From Phytophthora quininea (Eukaryota > Oomycota > Peronosporomycetes > Peronosporales > Peronosporaceae): a stretch of 64,000 bases of DNA. Under the pieces are notes generated by a model that worked only from the letters and a program-made list of their open reading frames with translations, ran no database searches and had not been told where the DNA came from. The position numbers and the translations under genes are program-made. How positions within the stretch are numbered: position 1 is the stretch's first letter; every line of letters begins with the position of its first letter. Of this stretch, positions 11,957 through 22,344 are shown one piece after another. The stretch is taken from the NCBI GenBank assembly GCA_011947345.1, contig JAAVTG010000216.1, forward strand, positions 1 to 64,000. The letters run 5' to 3'.

Positions 11957-13092
11957 CTACTTGAGCTCAGAGGCGCCGGTGAGGCAGTTCATGTAAATAT
12001 ACGAGTCCACTCCGTGGCCCTCCATTGGCATGATGGACAGCTCACCGCCAAAGTACTTGGCGTACAGCATGGCGATACGCAGACCGAACGAGTCCGAGAA
12101 ATCCAGTCCGCTCGCTCGTCTCTCCAACACGTCCGCGACGGGGTCATAGCCACTCGACGGTGGAGATGTCGCCGTGTGGTAGTAATTGGACAGCGCGTTG
12201 GCGTTCTGGCGGGTCATGCCACCTCCAAGATCCGACACCTTGACACAGACGCCGTGAGGTCCGCCGGAAATGAGCACCGTCACAGGCGGCGGGCTTCCCC
12301 GTCCTCTTGGCCGCAGCGACACTATTAATCACCGCGTTCTTGAACACCTCCGTCAAGATAATCTCAATGTGTTGCGGGATGTAGCGGTACGTCGCGTTCA
12401 CGTCTCCGTTCACATGGATCTCAGGCAGCTGCTCTCCGTCCAAATTCTCCTGCCAGAGTGGACGTACCTTGTCCACAATGTTCTGCGCAATCTTCACGGG
12501 CGAGCACTCGTCCGCCACCACGCCAGTGTATCCTGGCTTGGGGGTCTGCGCTGCAATGTGTTGGTCCACGAGCATGCGGATGCCAATCCTGGAGTTGTAG
12601 AAGTTGTCCAGAGACTCACTCAGGCCCTGGGGCTCGTACTCCAGCGCCTGCACCGCTTCGGCAATGTTGCCGTGCATGGTCGCGTGCTCCTTGCGGATCT
12701 GCTTGTGCAGCGCCACAAAGTCCCTTCCGTCGCCAGATTAGACGGTAACGGGCAGCTCATGAGTCGGTCGAAGCTGTCGAGGAGCTGCTCGCGGAGAGAC
12801 AGGATCGGCTTCGCGTCCGGCAGCTCGTCCGGCAGGTTTCCAGGTCCACGATGCGGCGGGCGATGCGGATCGGTGCCTCGCGGTGCAGCAGCTGCGCCGA
12901 CGTCACAATAGCGGGGGCGTTGCGCTCTCTCCACTCACTCAGAGCATTGGGGTCATTAGCAAGGGATGCGGCCACGGCGGGGCTGGCTTTAGGGCCTCGT
13001 TTGAGCAGCGCCTGCAGCGTGATGGGCGGCAGCGGGATGTGGTGCAAGCGGTAGACCTCGGACAGCACCTTGGCGCTCGCGGAAGTGGCCAT
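11957..13092 (-). CDS. Mitochondrial PDK/BCKDK-family protein kinase
   Basis: The start is the ATG at 13092 (MATSASAKVLSEVYRLHH), directly after an Inr-like motif. Recognisable parts in order: ITLQALLKRGPKASP, WRERNAPAIVTSAQLLHREAPIRIARRIVDLE, PDELPDAKPILSL, QIRKEHATMHGNIAEAVQ, RPLWQENLDGE, the ATP-site N box EVFKNAVINSVAAA, the G1 box VKVSDLGGGM and the C-terminal GLRIAMLYAKYFGGELS with MEGHGVDSYIYM. This is the GHKL-fold kinase family that phosphorylates and inactivates pyruvate or branched-chain ketoacid dehydrogenase in the mitochondrial matrix. Which of the two is not clear. The frame changes three times (near 12840, 12735 and 12295) although the protein is well conserved through each break, so sequencing indels or a very young pseudogene are both possible. 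Length of about 378 residues fits the family. Confidence 0.85.
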
Positions 13093-13099
13093 GATCGCC

Positions 13100-13118
13100 G
13101 GAATATTGGATAATGATC
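13100..13118 (-). promoter_or_regulatory. Oomycete Inr-like promoter of the PDK-family gene
   Basis: The minus strand reads GATCATTATCCAATATTCC, close to the oomycete initiator consensus GCTCATTYBNCAWTTT, eight bases upstream of the ATG at 13092. The same TCATTATCCAAT core precedes the nitroreductase and the elicitin-like gene in this window. Confidence 0.6.
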
Positions 13119-13288
13119 CGACTCGGTCCGAGTCTCGGAGCTCTTCAGCACCGCTATGATGCAATTTCTTGTGGCATGGTGTCTGAATGCGCAAACTGTC
13201 GACTTTCAGCGGATAGAAATGCGGTATTTTGACACTTTTAGCCAATCAAAAAGCGTGTCAAGCAAGTTGAAGTTGGCGGCTTATTGTG

Positions 13289-15145
13289 CTAGTGGACGAC
13301 GGAGGACGTGCTGTAGAACGGCGGAGTGTAGCTCAGTTTGTCCTTTGCAGCGATATCTGCGCCATGCTCGAGCAGGATGGACGCGCAGTTGCTGTTGCCG
13401 TGCAGCATGGCGCAGTGCAGCGGCGTCCAGCTACTGCGGTCAACTTGGTGGACATTCGCGCCGGCTGCGATCAACGTGGACACGGCTGCTGTCATGCCGC
13501 GGGTGGCTGCCCAGTGCAGAGCGGACCTGTTCTCGACGCTTGTGATAGCGACACTCGCGCCGAGCTCCAGCAATCGCTCGAGGAAGGCGACGTGGCCGTT
13601 GGCTGCGGCGCACATTAACGGAGTCCATCCGTGGGCGTCGCGAGCACTGATTTCCAGCGGTTGTCTAATGATGTTGTTCTCGGTATTATTATCCGGGTCG
13701 GATGGCGGGGTGGTCATCTCGACGAGGAGTTTCAGAGCCTCAAGCTGGCCAAAGTCGGCGGCGTAGTGCACTGCCGACCATCCGGAGCCGTCCGTCGCAT
13801 TTGGATTGCAGCCGCGGCTCACCCACTCGCGTATCAACTCCAAGTGACCACGACTGCAAGCCAGACGCAGCTCTTGTCCATATTTGTATGCCGGAGCGTA
13901 CACAACAGCGAACACGTTTAGTAGCTCGTTTCTGGACAAGCTGTCGGACCCTGCACTTGCTATTTGGACGTCTTCTGAGGTAACGGCATTGACAGCGCTA
14001 TTAACCGAAACACTGCCGTCACCTGGTTGTTCAGGTGAAAGCGAGCGCGATGGCAAGCAGGGAACCACGAGGGCCTGGTACAATTCATCGGAGAGAGTCA
14101 CTCCAGCCAAACGAAGCAGGTCTGAGACTTTGTTGATAGCAATCACGTCTCCATCGCCTCCATTTGCTGCAACGTCAGCATCCAGCACTTTAATGAGAAC
14201 ATCGAAGTCGATTCCACGCAGTTCACTGATGCGGGCCACGTCGAGTTTGGTCGGGCCATCAATAACTCCTCCGCTCGCTGATAGCGTCGTCAGCCGTGCA
14301 GTCACTGGCGTATCCGCAGCCACACTCGTTGCTGACAGCGGTGTTTCCTTGTCCGGGTTCTTCACCTTTTCAATTGTCAAGGTCACCTTGGTCTTTGTGG
14401 GGATGAACGTGTCGCTTCCCAAACTAATCTCCAGCGTATGCTGATTTTTGTCCCAAGACGCTGCGACCACCGTGTTGTGATACACCGGAGTGCGAAGCAG
14501 CACCGTGGGTAGTTCATCCATACCCCATCCGTCCGAAGGCAGCTCGATCAGCAGCTTCCCACCTGTACGAACCTTGCCGTTCACGACAAAAGAGAGCGTA
14601 ACGTCCGACACTGCTCCGGGGCAGCAATTGAAAGGCGACCATCTCTTGACGCCGTCAATCGAGCCCGGTACGATCTTCGGAATGGAAAACGCTGCTGGGC
14701 CGTCAATGACTTGACCGCCGCGCGTGGATTGCGGTACCGTGGCGCGCACCACCAGCTTCTCAAATGTCGTGACAATTGCTTCAGCTTGCGGTGTTGCTGT
14801 CTCCGGCGTGTGTACACCCGACACGATTAGCACGATGGGCGTATCCGGCGGTATCGTGCTCTCCTGCAGCAGTGTAAACTCCAGCACTTTTGCCGTCGAC
14901 AACCACGTCGCCTTCACCTGCGGCAGTGCCGACGTGATGGCCTGTTCATTAGGAGATGGCAGACGCAGCACAACGTTTATTACGTCGCTGGGGAAGCTCC
15001 AGCCGTGGTCGGGGAGCTGGCACGTGACGCGGCTGTGCTTGGTCAATGCCCCAGTGGTCGTAAAGCTCAGGGCGAGCTTGCCGACGACCCCCGGCGCAGC
15101 GACCTCTGGCTCCAGCGACTTGCGGCCTTTGAAGCCACCGGCCAC
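13289..15145 (-). CDS. Ankyrin-repeat protein with two N-terminal beta-rich domains
   Basis: This 618-codon open frame has no internal break. The first part holds two related units beginning PGVVGKLALSFTTTGALT and PGAVSDVTLSFVVNGKVR, each followed by a Q/E-L-P-x-x-GW motif (CQLPDHGW, IELPSDGW), hence a repeated beta-sandwich-like domain. A middle part (DLLRLAGVTLSDELYQAL) is followed by ankyrin repeats near the end: GWSAVHYAADFGQLEALKLL, GWTPLMCAAANGHVAFLERL, NRSALHWAATRGMTAAVSTL and SWTPLHCAMLHGNSNCASIL. Ankyrin repeats bind proteins; the beta units I do not know by name. The listed start is a GTG, and an upstream ATG at 15225 lies in another frame, so the true start is probably in an upstream exon or behind an indel. 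It points away from the sphingolipid synthase gene on the opposite strand. Confidence 0.75.
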   Translation of the reverse strand: MAGGFKGRKSLEPEVAAPGVVGKLALSFTTTGALTKHSRVTCQLPDHGWSFPSDVINVVLRLPSPNEQAITSALPQVKATWLSTAKVLEFTLLQESTIPPDTPIVLIVSGVHTPETATPQAEAIVTTFEKLVVRATVPQSTRGGQVIDGPAAFSIPKIVPGSIDGVKRWSPFNCCPGAVSDVTLSFVVNGKVRTGGKLLIELPSDGWGMDELPTVLLRTPVYHNTVVAASWDKNQHTLEISLGSDTFIPTKTKVTLTIEKVKNPDKETPLSATSVAADTPVTARLTTLSASGGVIDGPTKLDVARISELRGIDFDVLIKVLDADVAANGGDGDVIAINKVSDLLRLAGVTLSDELYQALVVPCLPSRSLSPEQPGDGSVSVNSAVNAVTSEDVQIASAGSDSLSRNELLNVFAVVYAPAYKYGQELRLACSRGHLELIREWVSRGCNPNATDGSGWSAVHYAADFGQLEALKLLVEMTTPPSDPDNNTENNIIRQPLEISARDAHGWTPLMCAAANGHVAFLERLLELGASVAITSVENRSALHWAATRGMTAAVSTLIAAGANVHQVDRSSWTPLHCAMLHGNSNCASILLEHGADIAAKDKLSYTPPFYSTSSVVH

Positions 15146-15862
15146 GACCTTGTGTGACGCTGCGCGAGCTGCAAGTGCGCACCGCGCTCCTCGGGCACCG
15201 GTGGCGGGCTATTCACGCGCTTCATGGGCGTGGAGATCCTGGTGACGGTCCCGCGACGCTTTCAGGTCGAAACGGCATTGGTGGATATTACGTTTCGCCG
15301 AGCAGAGCGGAGCAGTGCAGCAGCGGCAGCAGCGCTAGCTGCGCGAGTCTCGACGCCGCCGCGAAGTCAGCCAGCGACACGGCAGCTTCAACGCGAGGCG
15401 AGCGCAAGTGTGCACGGCGAGAAGCTCCGCTCTGCAAGGTGCTCTTGTCCTGCGGCATCGACATCGATCGACGACTGCGATGCAAAGCCATCTGCGAAAC
15501 TCGGCGAAAATCCACTTGGCTTGAGTATGGGGTTCCTTTCATGCGTAAACATCGCGTTCTCTTGAGAACTGTATGCGCCGGTATAATTGGGCGAGCCCGT
15601 TTTTGGCTCGAGCAAAGCCGCCAGCACAACCGAACAGCAGGCGAACCGTGTCGTTCAGCGCCGTCGTTCCACTCGCGGAAGAGGTCTCCTCCCTCTTGTC
15701 CCCACTCGCAGCACTCGCCAACGATCGCTGACCGAGGTAGGCTTCGTCTTCTCCGCTCGGAAGCGCCGCCAAGTCGACTGAAGACTCACCACCGTTGTCT
15801 GCTTCCCATCTTTACAGTTCCGCCCAGCGCCAAGCCTCGCTACAGTACCTTCGCCACCAACC
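15146..15862. other. Divergent intergenic stretch, no gene recognised
   Basis: This stretch separates the ankyrin gene (minus) and the sphingolipid synthase gene (plus). Open frames are present on both strands but none looks protein-like. It probably holds both promoters and the unseen 5' exon of the ankyrin gene. Confidence 0.4.
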
Positions 15863-17048
15863 ATGGGACGACACTGGCAGTTGCGCGACAAGGAGAACTT
15901 CACCAACTATGTGAAGATCGAGCTCCAGCTGCTCGCCAAGGAGTGGAAGATCATCCTGCCCTGTGTCATCATGCAGTGTACGTGTGCCGAGATTGTGGCT
16001 TTGACTGGCAATCACTACCCCGTGTTGACGCCGTTGGTGTTGTTCTCGTAATGATTAGATGCCCACGCCATCTTCCACAACCTGGCCTACTACATCCAGG
16101 GCCACTACTTGTCGGTGGAGCAGCGCTTCACGCTGTACGACCTAGGCTACGAGCTCATGCCGGAGATTCAGTACGTGAAATGTTGCCCTGGCTGTGGCGT
16201 GGTAAAGTTTCTTACTGTTGTGCTTCTTTGTTGACGCGGTGCTGCAGCGGCTTTGCGGCGTCGATTTCGGATATCCTGGTGTTTGCTGCGGTTTTTGGCC
16301 CAGCCATCGTCCTGGTCCTTACGATTCCTATCTTCCGCCAGGACCCGAAGCAGCCGCGCTACCTCGTCATTGTGCTGAAGCGGTGTCTGCTGCAACTCAG
16401 TATCTGCCTGGTCTTCCGCTGCATTTCCTTCCTGGTGACTGCGCTCCGTCACCCGCAGCTCACTGTGAGCTGAAGTTTAACGATACGTGTCTGGCGGCGA
16501 ACCCCGACGACCCGGTGCCGTGTGTCATCCCGAACCCGGACTTCAACCCGCCGAGCGTGGGCGAGTGGTTCACTCGCTTGGACTCGCTGAACGGCTGCGG
16601 TGACTTGATGTTCAGCTCCCACACGATCTACACAGTGTCGCTGATTCTGACGATCTGGAAGTACTTCCCCAACAAGTACGGTATCACCATCATGATCTGC
16701 GTGCAGATTGCGATCGCCTTCCTCATCGTTGCCTCGCGCAAGCACTACACCCTCGATGTCTTCTCGGCGCTGTACATCGTGCCGCTGTTCTGGTTTACCC
16801 TGGAGGCGTATCACAAGGACATCAACCACAAGGACTCGGAAGTGACCGTCAAGACCATCTACGATTTCTACGGCGTCGATGTTTCAAGCGATGCGCAAAG
16901 TGGCGCTGTGCCGCTCGACTCGAGCGAGGCGCCAGCGCAGCCGCTTAACTCTGTGCAAGTGGCGGTGACGGAGGATGAGAGTTTAAGTGGTGACCGATCG
17001 GACCCGGACAACACAACCACCGGCTATCAGCGCAAGACATCTCTGTAA
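15863..17048 (+). CDS. Sphingomyelin synthase-related membrane enzyme (PAP2-like C domain)
   Basis: Exon 1 (15863-15977) starts MGRHWQLRDKENF. Exon 2 (16059-16170) gives YAHAIFHNLAYYIQGHY and LGYELMPEIQ. Exon 3 begins at 16248 (HGFAASISDILVFAAVFG). The introns (81 and 77 nt) have GTACGT donors. Several hydrophobic spans follow. The catalytic motifs CGDLMFSSHT and HYTLDVFSALY carry the conserved histidines of the family, which transfers a phospho-head group from a phospholipid to ceramide at Golgi or plasma membranes. The product in oomycetes could be a ceramide phosphoryl lipid other than sphingomyelin. The frame breaks once at 16446-16447, where CTCCGTC seems to lack a C; on the other side the protein resumes with ELKFNDTCLAANPDD. 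The cytosolic tail is Ser/Asp-rich. The gene ends at 17048, 65 bp from the convergent HSF-like gene. Confidence 0.85.
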
Positions 17049-17113
17049 AGGCACATGGAATACTGAATTTGTTTTCTTTTTCGTGTTGTCCGCGTGCTGC
17101 TGCATCATGGCCA

Positions 17114-17803
17114 CTACGCGTAGTAAGCACTGATCTGCGAGAGTGCGTCCATGTCGGACAGATCGTCTGTGCAAATACTGGAGAAGTCGCTCTGCTGCGA
17201 CCACCACAACGGCGACTCCATCTCGGTGTCGCTGCTCCATCGGTCGGTCTCTTCCAGCATGTCCTGCCACGACAATGCATCAGGTCTGAAGTCGATGGGG
17301 GCAGATTCTGATGCGTTCCACATCGCAGTGTCCAGAGCTACCGTGACCTCCCAGGACATCGAGTTTCTCAGCCGAACCTCCAGTGGCTTCAACTCCGAGC
17401 TGTAGGCGACGCTGGGCATCGCCAATTCTTGCTCGCAGCGTGATGGCAGCGTGGTGTGGCTTAGGATCTGTTCAATCCTGCTGGGGTTCCCACGCACGAA
17501 GCAGTCGTGTGAGTAGACGGTGAAACTGGATTGGACCTCCTCGAAGTGGTTGAAGCCCAAAGCCTCCAGCACTTGGTGGAGAGAGCAGGCCCGCAGTCCG
17601 AGCTGAGTCTCAATATTGAACTCTTCAGCTTGGTGGACAACAAAACTGCTGCCGTCTCCCAGCCACGAGAGCGATTTCTCCTCGGCACTGCGGTCTAGTA
17701 AGCTATGCAGCTTCTTCAGGAAACCTCCCCAACCAGTTGTGACTCCACCAAGCAGCTTGGTACGCTTGTTGCGACTCTCTACGAGGCAAGACGCATCGTT
17801 AAC
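17114..17803 (-). CDS. Heat-shock-factor (HSF) type DNA-binding protein, divergent
   Basis: The minus strand encodes GWGGFLKKLHSLL, then LSWLGDGSSFVVHQAEEFN and LHQVLEALGFNHFEEV. These line up with the HSF fold: F-L-x-K-L, an I/L-S-W-x-x-x-G-x-S-F-V-V core, then a recognition-helix region. Most HSFs have F-x-S-F-V-R-Q-L-N in the last part; here it is changed, so DNA recognition may differ. The C-terminal half is acidic and aromatic (MESPLWWSQQSDFSS, TDDLSDMDALSQIS), like an activation domain. The exon seems to begin at 17803 after a TAG acceptor. Reading straight through, an ATG at 17836 would meet that TAG in frame. Oomycetes carry many HSF-like genes, and this one is short (about 230 residues). 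Confidence 0.65.
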   Translation of the reverse strand, partial: VNDASCLVESRNKRTKLLGGVTTGWGGFLKKLHSLLDRSAEEKSLSWLGDGSSFVVHQAEEFNIETQLGLRACSLHQVLEALGFNHFEEVQSSFTVYSHDCFVRGNPSRIEQILSHTTLPSRCEQELAMPSVAYSSELKPLEVRLRNSMSWEVTVALDTAMWNASESAPIDFRPDALSWQDMLEETDRWSSDTEMESPLWWSQQSDFSSICTDDLSDMDALSQISAYYA

Positions 17804-18122
17804 CTAGCGGGTGGAAGATCTCGAGGGTTCAAACATGCTCGAACCTTGCTCTTGAGCCTCAGGGCAGCTCAGATCTACCAGCCACGGACACGACGACGTC
17901 AGGAAGCACTACAACAAGACACAGAGCCTCAGCTACGAAGCAATCGCACCGCCCTCTTCGCGCTGGCGTCGACCCATGCTCGATACAGAATGCGGAATGC
18001 AGAGTGAATGTTCAACTTCAACGTCAATTTTTTGTTTTGTTAATTCTGAACCCACGATACATGAAGCAAATTGCTGCTATTTGCCGGGCTGCGCGCAAGT
18101 CAACGAAGACCATCAAGCTTCC

Positions 18123-18323
18123 ATGGGTGGAGGAGACGTCGGGGTCGCTTTTGCAGCAGCCCTCGAGCGCACTGGTGGGCCATTGACGTCCAAGGACCTG
18201 ACTAAACTCTATTTTACACCCCAAACCAAGCCCAACGAGCCGATCGAGCTGGAGAAGTGCAAGTTCTTCAACCTATTCAATGCCGACCTCGTCGTAGCGC
18301 GGCAGGAGATGGAGCGCAAATGA
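18123..18323 (+). CDS. Small hypothetical protein
   Basis: From the ATG at 18123 the frame reads MGGGDVGVAFAAALERTGG, LYFTPQTKPNEPIELEKC and FFNLFNADLVVARQEMERK, then a TGA. The same frame stays open beyond the stop (QAALEQYGAKFTQQL), so the TGA may be recent or the true end may be spliced. The composition looks like a real protein with helices, but I do not recognise a family. Its end lies about 135 bp before the DUF3160 relic. Confidence 0.4.
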   Translation: MGGGDVGVAFAAALERTGGPLTSKDLTKLYFTPQTKPNEPIELEKCKFFNLFNADLVVARQEMERK

Positions 18324-18458
18324 CAAGCGGCTCTAGAGCAGTATGGAGCTAAGTTCACTCAACAACTGATGAGGTCTAGAGAGCACCACCCTCTGAAAAA
18401 GAACGGGCAGCTTGATCCGCCTCCAACCATAAGAAGACCAAGCTAAGCCGATGGAGTT

Positions 18459-20359
18459 ATGGTGTCGCAGCGGATGAAGGCCGAGAGCTTCGCGGAGATC
18501 TACTACAGACTGTACACCGACGATCTGCCGGTTTTTGTGACGGCAGACTCCATTCTGCATGCATGGCACCGGAGCTTCGATGCCTTTTTGGTGTGCTTGG
18601 AAGAGGAAAGCATTGCACCAAAGCTGTGGGAGATAATAGACGTCGCCACAACCAGATGCCAAGACTTGAAATCTCGCACAGAAGATCTCTCGCTTTTGAA
18701 GACGGTAGAGGACGTGGAGATTTTCCTTGTCATGGGGAGGAGCTTGCTTTCTGGAAAGCCCTTGGAGAGTGTTGCTGGTCTGGACGGTTTGTGGTCGGCC
18801 ATAGAAGGCGAGAGTACGGCAACAGTCAACATGTTTTCTTCGCAACGCACTGTCGACTTCTCGCTGTTCAAGCCGCGCGGTCACTACACGAAAACAGCAA
18901 AGTTGGAGAAATACTTTGCGCAATGATGTGGCTGGGAACGGTGGACTTTCGAATCGCTGGTGGCGACAATCCCGACGATGATCTTCACCAGCTAGTGTGT
19001 GCTGTCCTGTTGGTGTATTTCTTTAAGGAGTCGGAAACCCTGAGCGAGTTGGACGAGATCGATGGTTTGATTTCTAGTCTAGTCGCTGATGGCAACTTGG
19101 GAGCAGACTTGCTGTCACCTGTTCAGCTTTTGGGTCTTGTGGACTCGATGCGTGACGGTTTTCTGGAGTCGATTACATCTGCAGATACCTCTAGCACAGA
19201 GAGGCAAAAGATGCTGGAGAGTCTCCAGCACTACATTTCTCAAAAAGGAGCTGGAGCACAGCTTATCGCTGGATATCCTCTTGAGGCAGGTGTCTGCCCT
19301 ACTTTTTCGCTTTCCTGGGACAGCGGTTTGTGTGGAGTGCATTCATTTTCTCGCGGTTGGTCTATGACCAAGTGCTTCACGGTGAAAGAAGCAACCACGA
19401 CGCGTACCGAGCGCAGTGGATGTTGCATTTGCGCTCTTCGGCAATAATGTGGCTGCTGAAGAACTTGCTCGTCATATGGACGCTAAAGCAGCTCTGGTTG
19501 GAAATAGTGACCCGGAGTTCGTGAACCATCGAGACGCGGTCGCCCTTCGGCAAGTTATTGATGCAGAATTTGACGATGACAACGAGGATCCTAGCACTAC
19601 GAACATGAACTTGAGCATCAGCACGCTGTGGGTGAAAGCACTCCGTGCATTGTCGAAGCCATCTCCGAATGCTTCCAATACGTTTCACTCGGACACGTGG
19701 GAGTATCGCCTCATGAACACTCAGATCGTTTTTTTATTCACGCAGCTCCGCCATGACACTGTGCTCTATGCAAAGCAGAGTTTTACCTGCAGTATCCTGC
19801 TGGCATGGTGGATCCTCATCCAGGTTTTTGGCGAAAGATATTTAAGATGGCACAGCGCATGAAGGAGATTGCAAATAAAGCTCGAGGTGCGGGGCACCCT
19901 GGTGCGTACAAAATGCAAAGCGGTTGCTGGACGTTTGAGAATTTCGCATCCATAATGAAAATCATTTAGGAAATAATAGTGTGCCAGGCAGCTAAGGAAC
20001 GTTTGAGCGAGGAACAGGAGAGCTTTCTTAAGTCTGTCATGGAGCAATCGTTCGGGAATGGCGGAACACAGTACAACGGATGATACCCTCAGTTGTTTTT
20101 CGACTCGCGCGAAGACTCTGGCAAACGCGACGTGCTGGTGGTAGACGTTCATACCGATGTCCCATCAGCTGAACACAGAGACCCGAGAAGTATAGTGCAT
20201 CTAGGTGTTGGCGACCCTCTCGTGGGTTTCTTCGTTGTCGACAACGTCATGTACGCTGGACCCGTGTTCTGCAGCTACGAATTCCTGACGCCGATCGACA
20301 CCCGCTTGAACGACGGCGAGTTCAAGGAAAAACTGCCAGCGCTGCGTGCTCCGCTCTAA
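18459..20359 (+). pseudogene. DUF3160-family protein, long relic
   Basis: The conserved block is DDLPVFVTADSILHAWHRSFDAF at 18.51-18.59 kb. It is followed by EIFLVMGRSLLSGKP, MFSSQRTVDFSLFKPRGHYT, then after a frame change LLSPVQLLGLVDSMRDGFLE, NTFHSDTWEYRLMNTQ in a further frame, and a C-terminal piece (VLVVDVHTDVPSAEHRD, LGVGDPLVGFFVVDNV, AGPVFCSYEF) ending at 20359. That covers most of the family's length, from the substrate-domain start to the conserved LADVHTDP-like end. At least four frame changes are needed. Some may be run errors, so a functional gene cannot be excluded. No signal peptide was found because the N-terminus is missing or spliced. It is a diverged paralogue of the rearranged copy at 6.7-7.6 kb. 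Confidence 0.7.
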
Positions 20360-20951
20360 GCTCAGCGCTCATACCTGTGCAAGTCGCAGGGAAGTGACTA
20401 CCTCCCGCGTGGACAAGATGAACTAAAACTCGGTCAGTATTATCAGTCAGCGAACTGCGGCATTTGCATGTAGCAGTTGAAGTTGATCAAATCCGCAGCT
20501 GCGATAGGTCGATTTTCAACCAACCATAGCGTCTAATTGCTTTTTACTTGGAGTTTGTAAGTGACGGAAGTTGACTGGAGGAGAGCGCGCCATTACTTCT
20601 TCAGTTTTCAATTTGCTAAGTAGTGACAACTTGCTGTCGACTCTGTGGATGTATTTGCGCTGTGGGCATTAACTCGGGCTCGCATGCAAGGGTCGTCTCT
20701 GTGTGGGGCGCTGAAAAGTGCTTTATTGCGGTTGCGATCCGAGGCACGACGTGTCACCCCCACGGGCGCTATAGCAACCTCCAATGACTCTATGTGTGTA
20801 GAGGACGGCGACTTGCCTCCGTTCGCCATACTCCTCAAGAACTGGGTCGTACATTCTTGTTCAAAACATGCATTTTGCTCGTTCTGTATAATATAGTCCC
20901 TTTCGCAAGGTAAAAATCTCTATCAACACTGGCATGTCTTCTGCTATTCTG
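20360..20951. other. Intergenic, no gene recognised
   Basis: About 590 bases between the DUF3160 relic and the convergent E3 ligase gene. Only short frames without protein character are seen. Confidence 0.4.
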
Positions 20952-22200
20952 CTAGTGCGAGTGGCATGTGACGGGTCCGCACGGGACTTCGTCGTCGGGG
21001 TCTTTGAACTGCCGCAGCAGTTTGGTGTTGTAAGACTTGCAGTCCTCGTTCTGGCACTTGTGATACACAAAGTGGAACCTGGTCGTGGACTTGCGCTCGC
21101 AGTCGCTGCAGTAGATGAGCGCCTTGCAGCCTTGATACTCGGGCGACATGCGCTCGCGCTCCAATAGCTCGTCGATGCTGGCAAAGTAGAGCTCCATGTC
21201 GCCCAGAGACTTTGAGCACAGCGGACAAATGTAGTTTGTCTGAGTGTACTCTTCGTAGCACGAGACGTGCATGCAGTGGCCGCACGGTAGGAACATGACC
21301 GGAGTCGTCGAAGTGAACATGTACGTGTGGCAGATTGGACAGTCGGACTCGAGAGAGCGCTCAACGCACTTGTGGTTCTTGAGACTGATGCTCATGCAGG
21401 CATTGCAGCGATCGCAGTGGAAGTAGTCGATATCAAGACCCTTGCCAATGCGGCAGATCTTGCACTTGTCGCAGTGGTAGATATCTTTGCTGTGGTCGTC
21501 GTCAATGAACTTGCAGACTTCGCAGTAGTAGCGGCCGAACTCGTACTTGCACTCTTCGTTCACACACACCTGGCCGATGGGCTGAACGGTGTCGCACTTC
21601 ATGCACGAGACCGTTTCCGTGGCGTAGCGGTCGAACGCGTGGTCCTCGTTTTCGTCTGTGAAGATGGACAAAAAGACTTTTCAGCAACTTGAAATTAGGC
21701 TATGATGAGAAACCACGAAGCTTACCGTGGCAAAAGCGACACGAGTACCATTTGCCGCAGCATTTGCTGAGCAGTTTGCACTTCCGCTGGTAGTGACTGC
21801 ACCCAAGAACCGTCTTCGCTTCGTCATTGTAAGTCTTGCGTCGACGATCCTCCTCAGCATCGCACTCGGTCTTGGCAGACTCGACCTTCAGTCGGGACTC
21901 GTTCCACCCTTCCATCATAAGCTTTTGCACTGCTTCCGCCTTCTCTTTCGGCGTCAGCGACGTGTTGGACTGGATGTCTCGAATCTTCGCCTTCAGCGTC
22001 GCCTGAGCAGTCTACAGGATGGCCACCAAACACCATTTAGTTGTCATCCATGGCAAAACAGTTATTCTCCATCTTTGTACCTCCGCGCCAGACATCGGTG
22101 CTGGTTGGCAGCAAGCCGGCCGAACTTCTTGATTGGCGAGGTGGTCCGGGCACGACTCATCGTGCGCGTGGTCCTCTTCTGGTCTGACACTTCGAAACAT
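20952..22200 (-). CDS. RCHY1-like: RING and CHY zinc-finger E3 ubiquitin ligase, RCHY1/PIRH2-like
   Basis: Three exons (22081-22200, 21726-22002, 20952-21655) join in frame to 366 residues, with introns of 78 and 70 nt. Residues 104-131 are the CHY finger (VLGCSHYQRKCKLLS, CCGKWYSCRFCH). A CTCHY zinc ribbon follows (CDKCKICRIGKGLDIDYFHC). The RING-H2 domain lies at about 238-279 (CPICHTYMF, PCGHCMH, CPLC). A C-terminal zinc ribbon ends the protein (CSDCERKSTTRFHF). This domain order is that of RCHY1/PIRH2, a ligase that ubiquitinates nuclear regulators. The N-terminal 100 residues (PKEKAEAVQKLMMEGWNE) are an extension absent from short animal forms but known in plant-type versions. I chose the ATG at 22200; in-frame Mets at 22299 and 22344 are alternatives. 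No frame break is needed. Confidence 0.9.
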
Positions 22201-22344
22201 TCTCAAAATTGCCGACTTCGATCGTTGGCAGGGGTAGTTTCGAGGTGTAGAAGAGCAACAGACACGGAGTCCCCGAAGTGAGAATGAACTTGAGACCATG
22301 GATCGATCTCCATGCGAAGACGCTCCAACCTTCCCTCCATACAT

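Noticed and set aside
12270..12911. 213-codon plus-strand open frame
   Set aside because: Antisense of the conserved PDK-family kinase; composition rich in R, H and V, with no family features.
15154..16473. 439-codon plus-strand open frame
   Set aside because: It runs across non-coding sequence and out of frame through exons 1 and 2 of the sphingolipid synthase. Only its last part coincides with exon 3.
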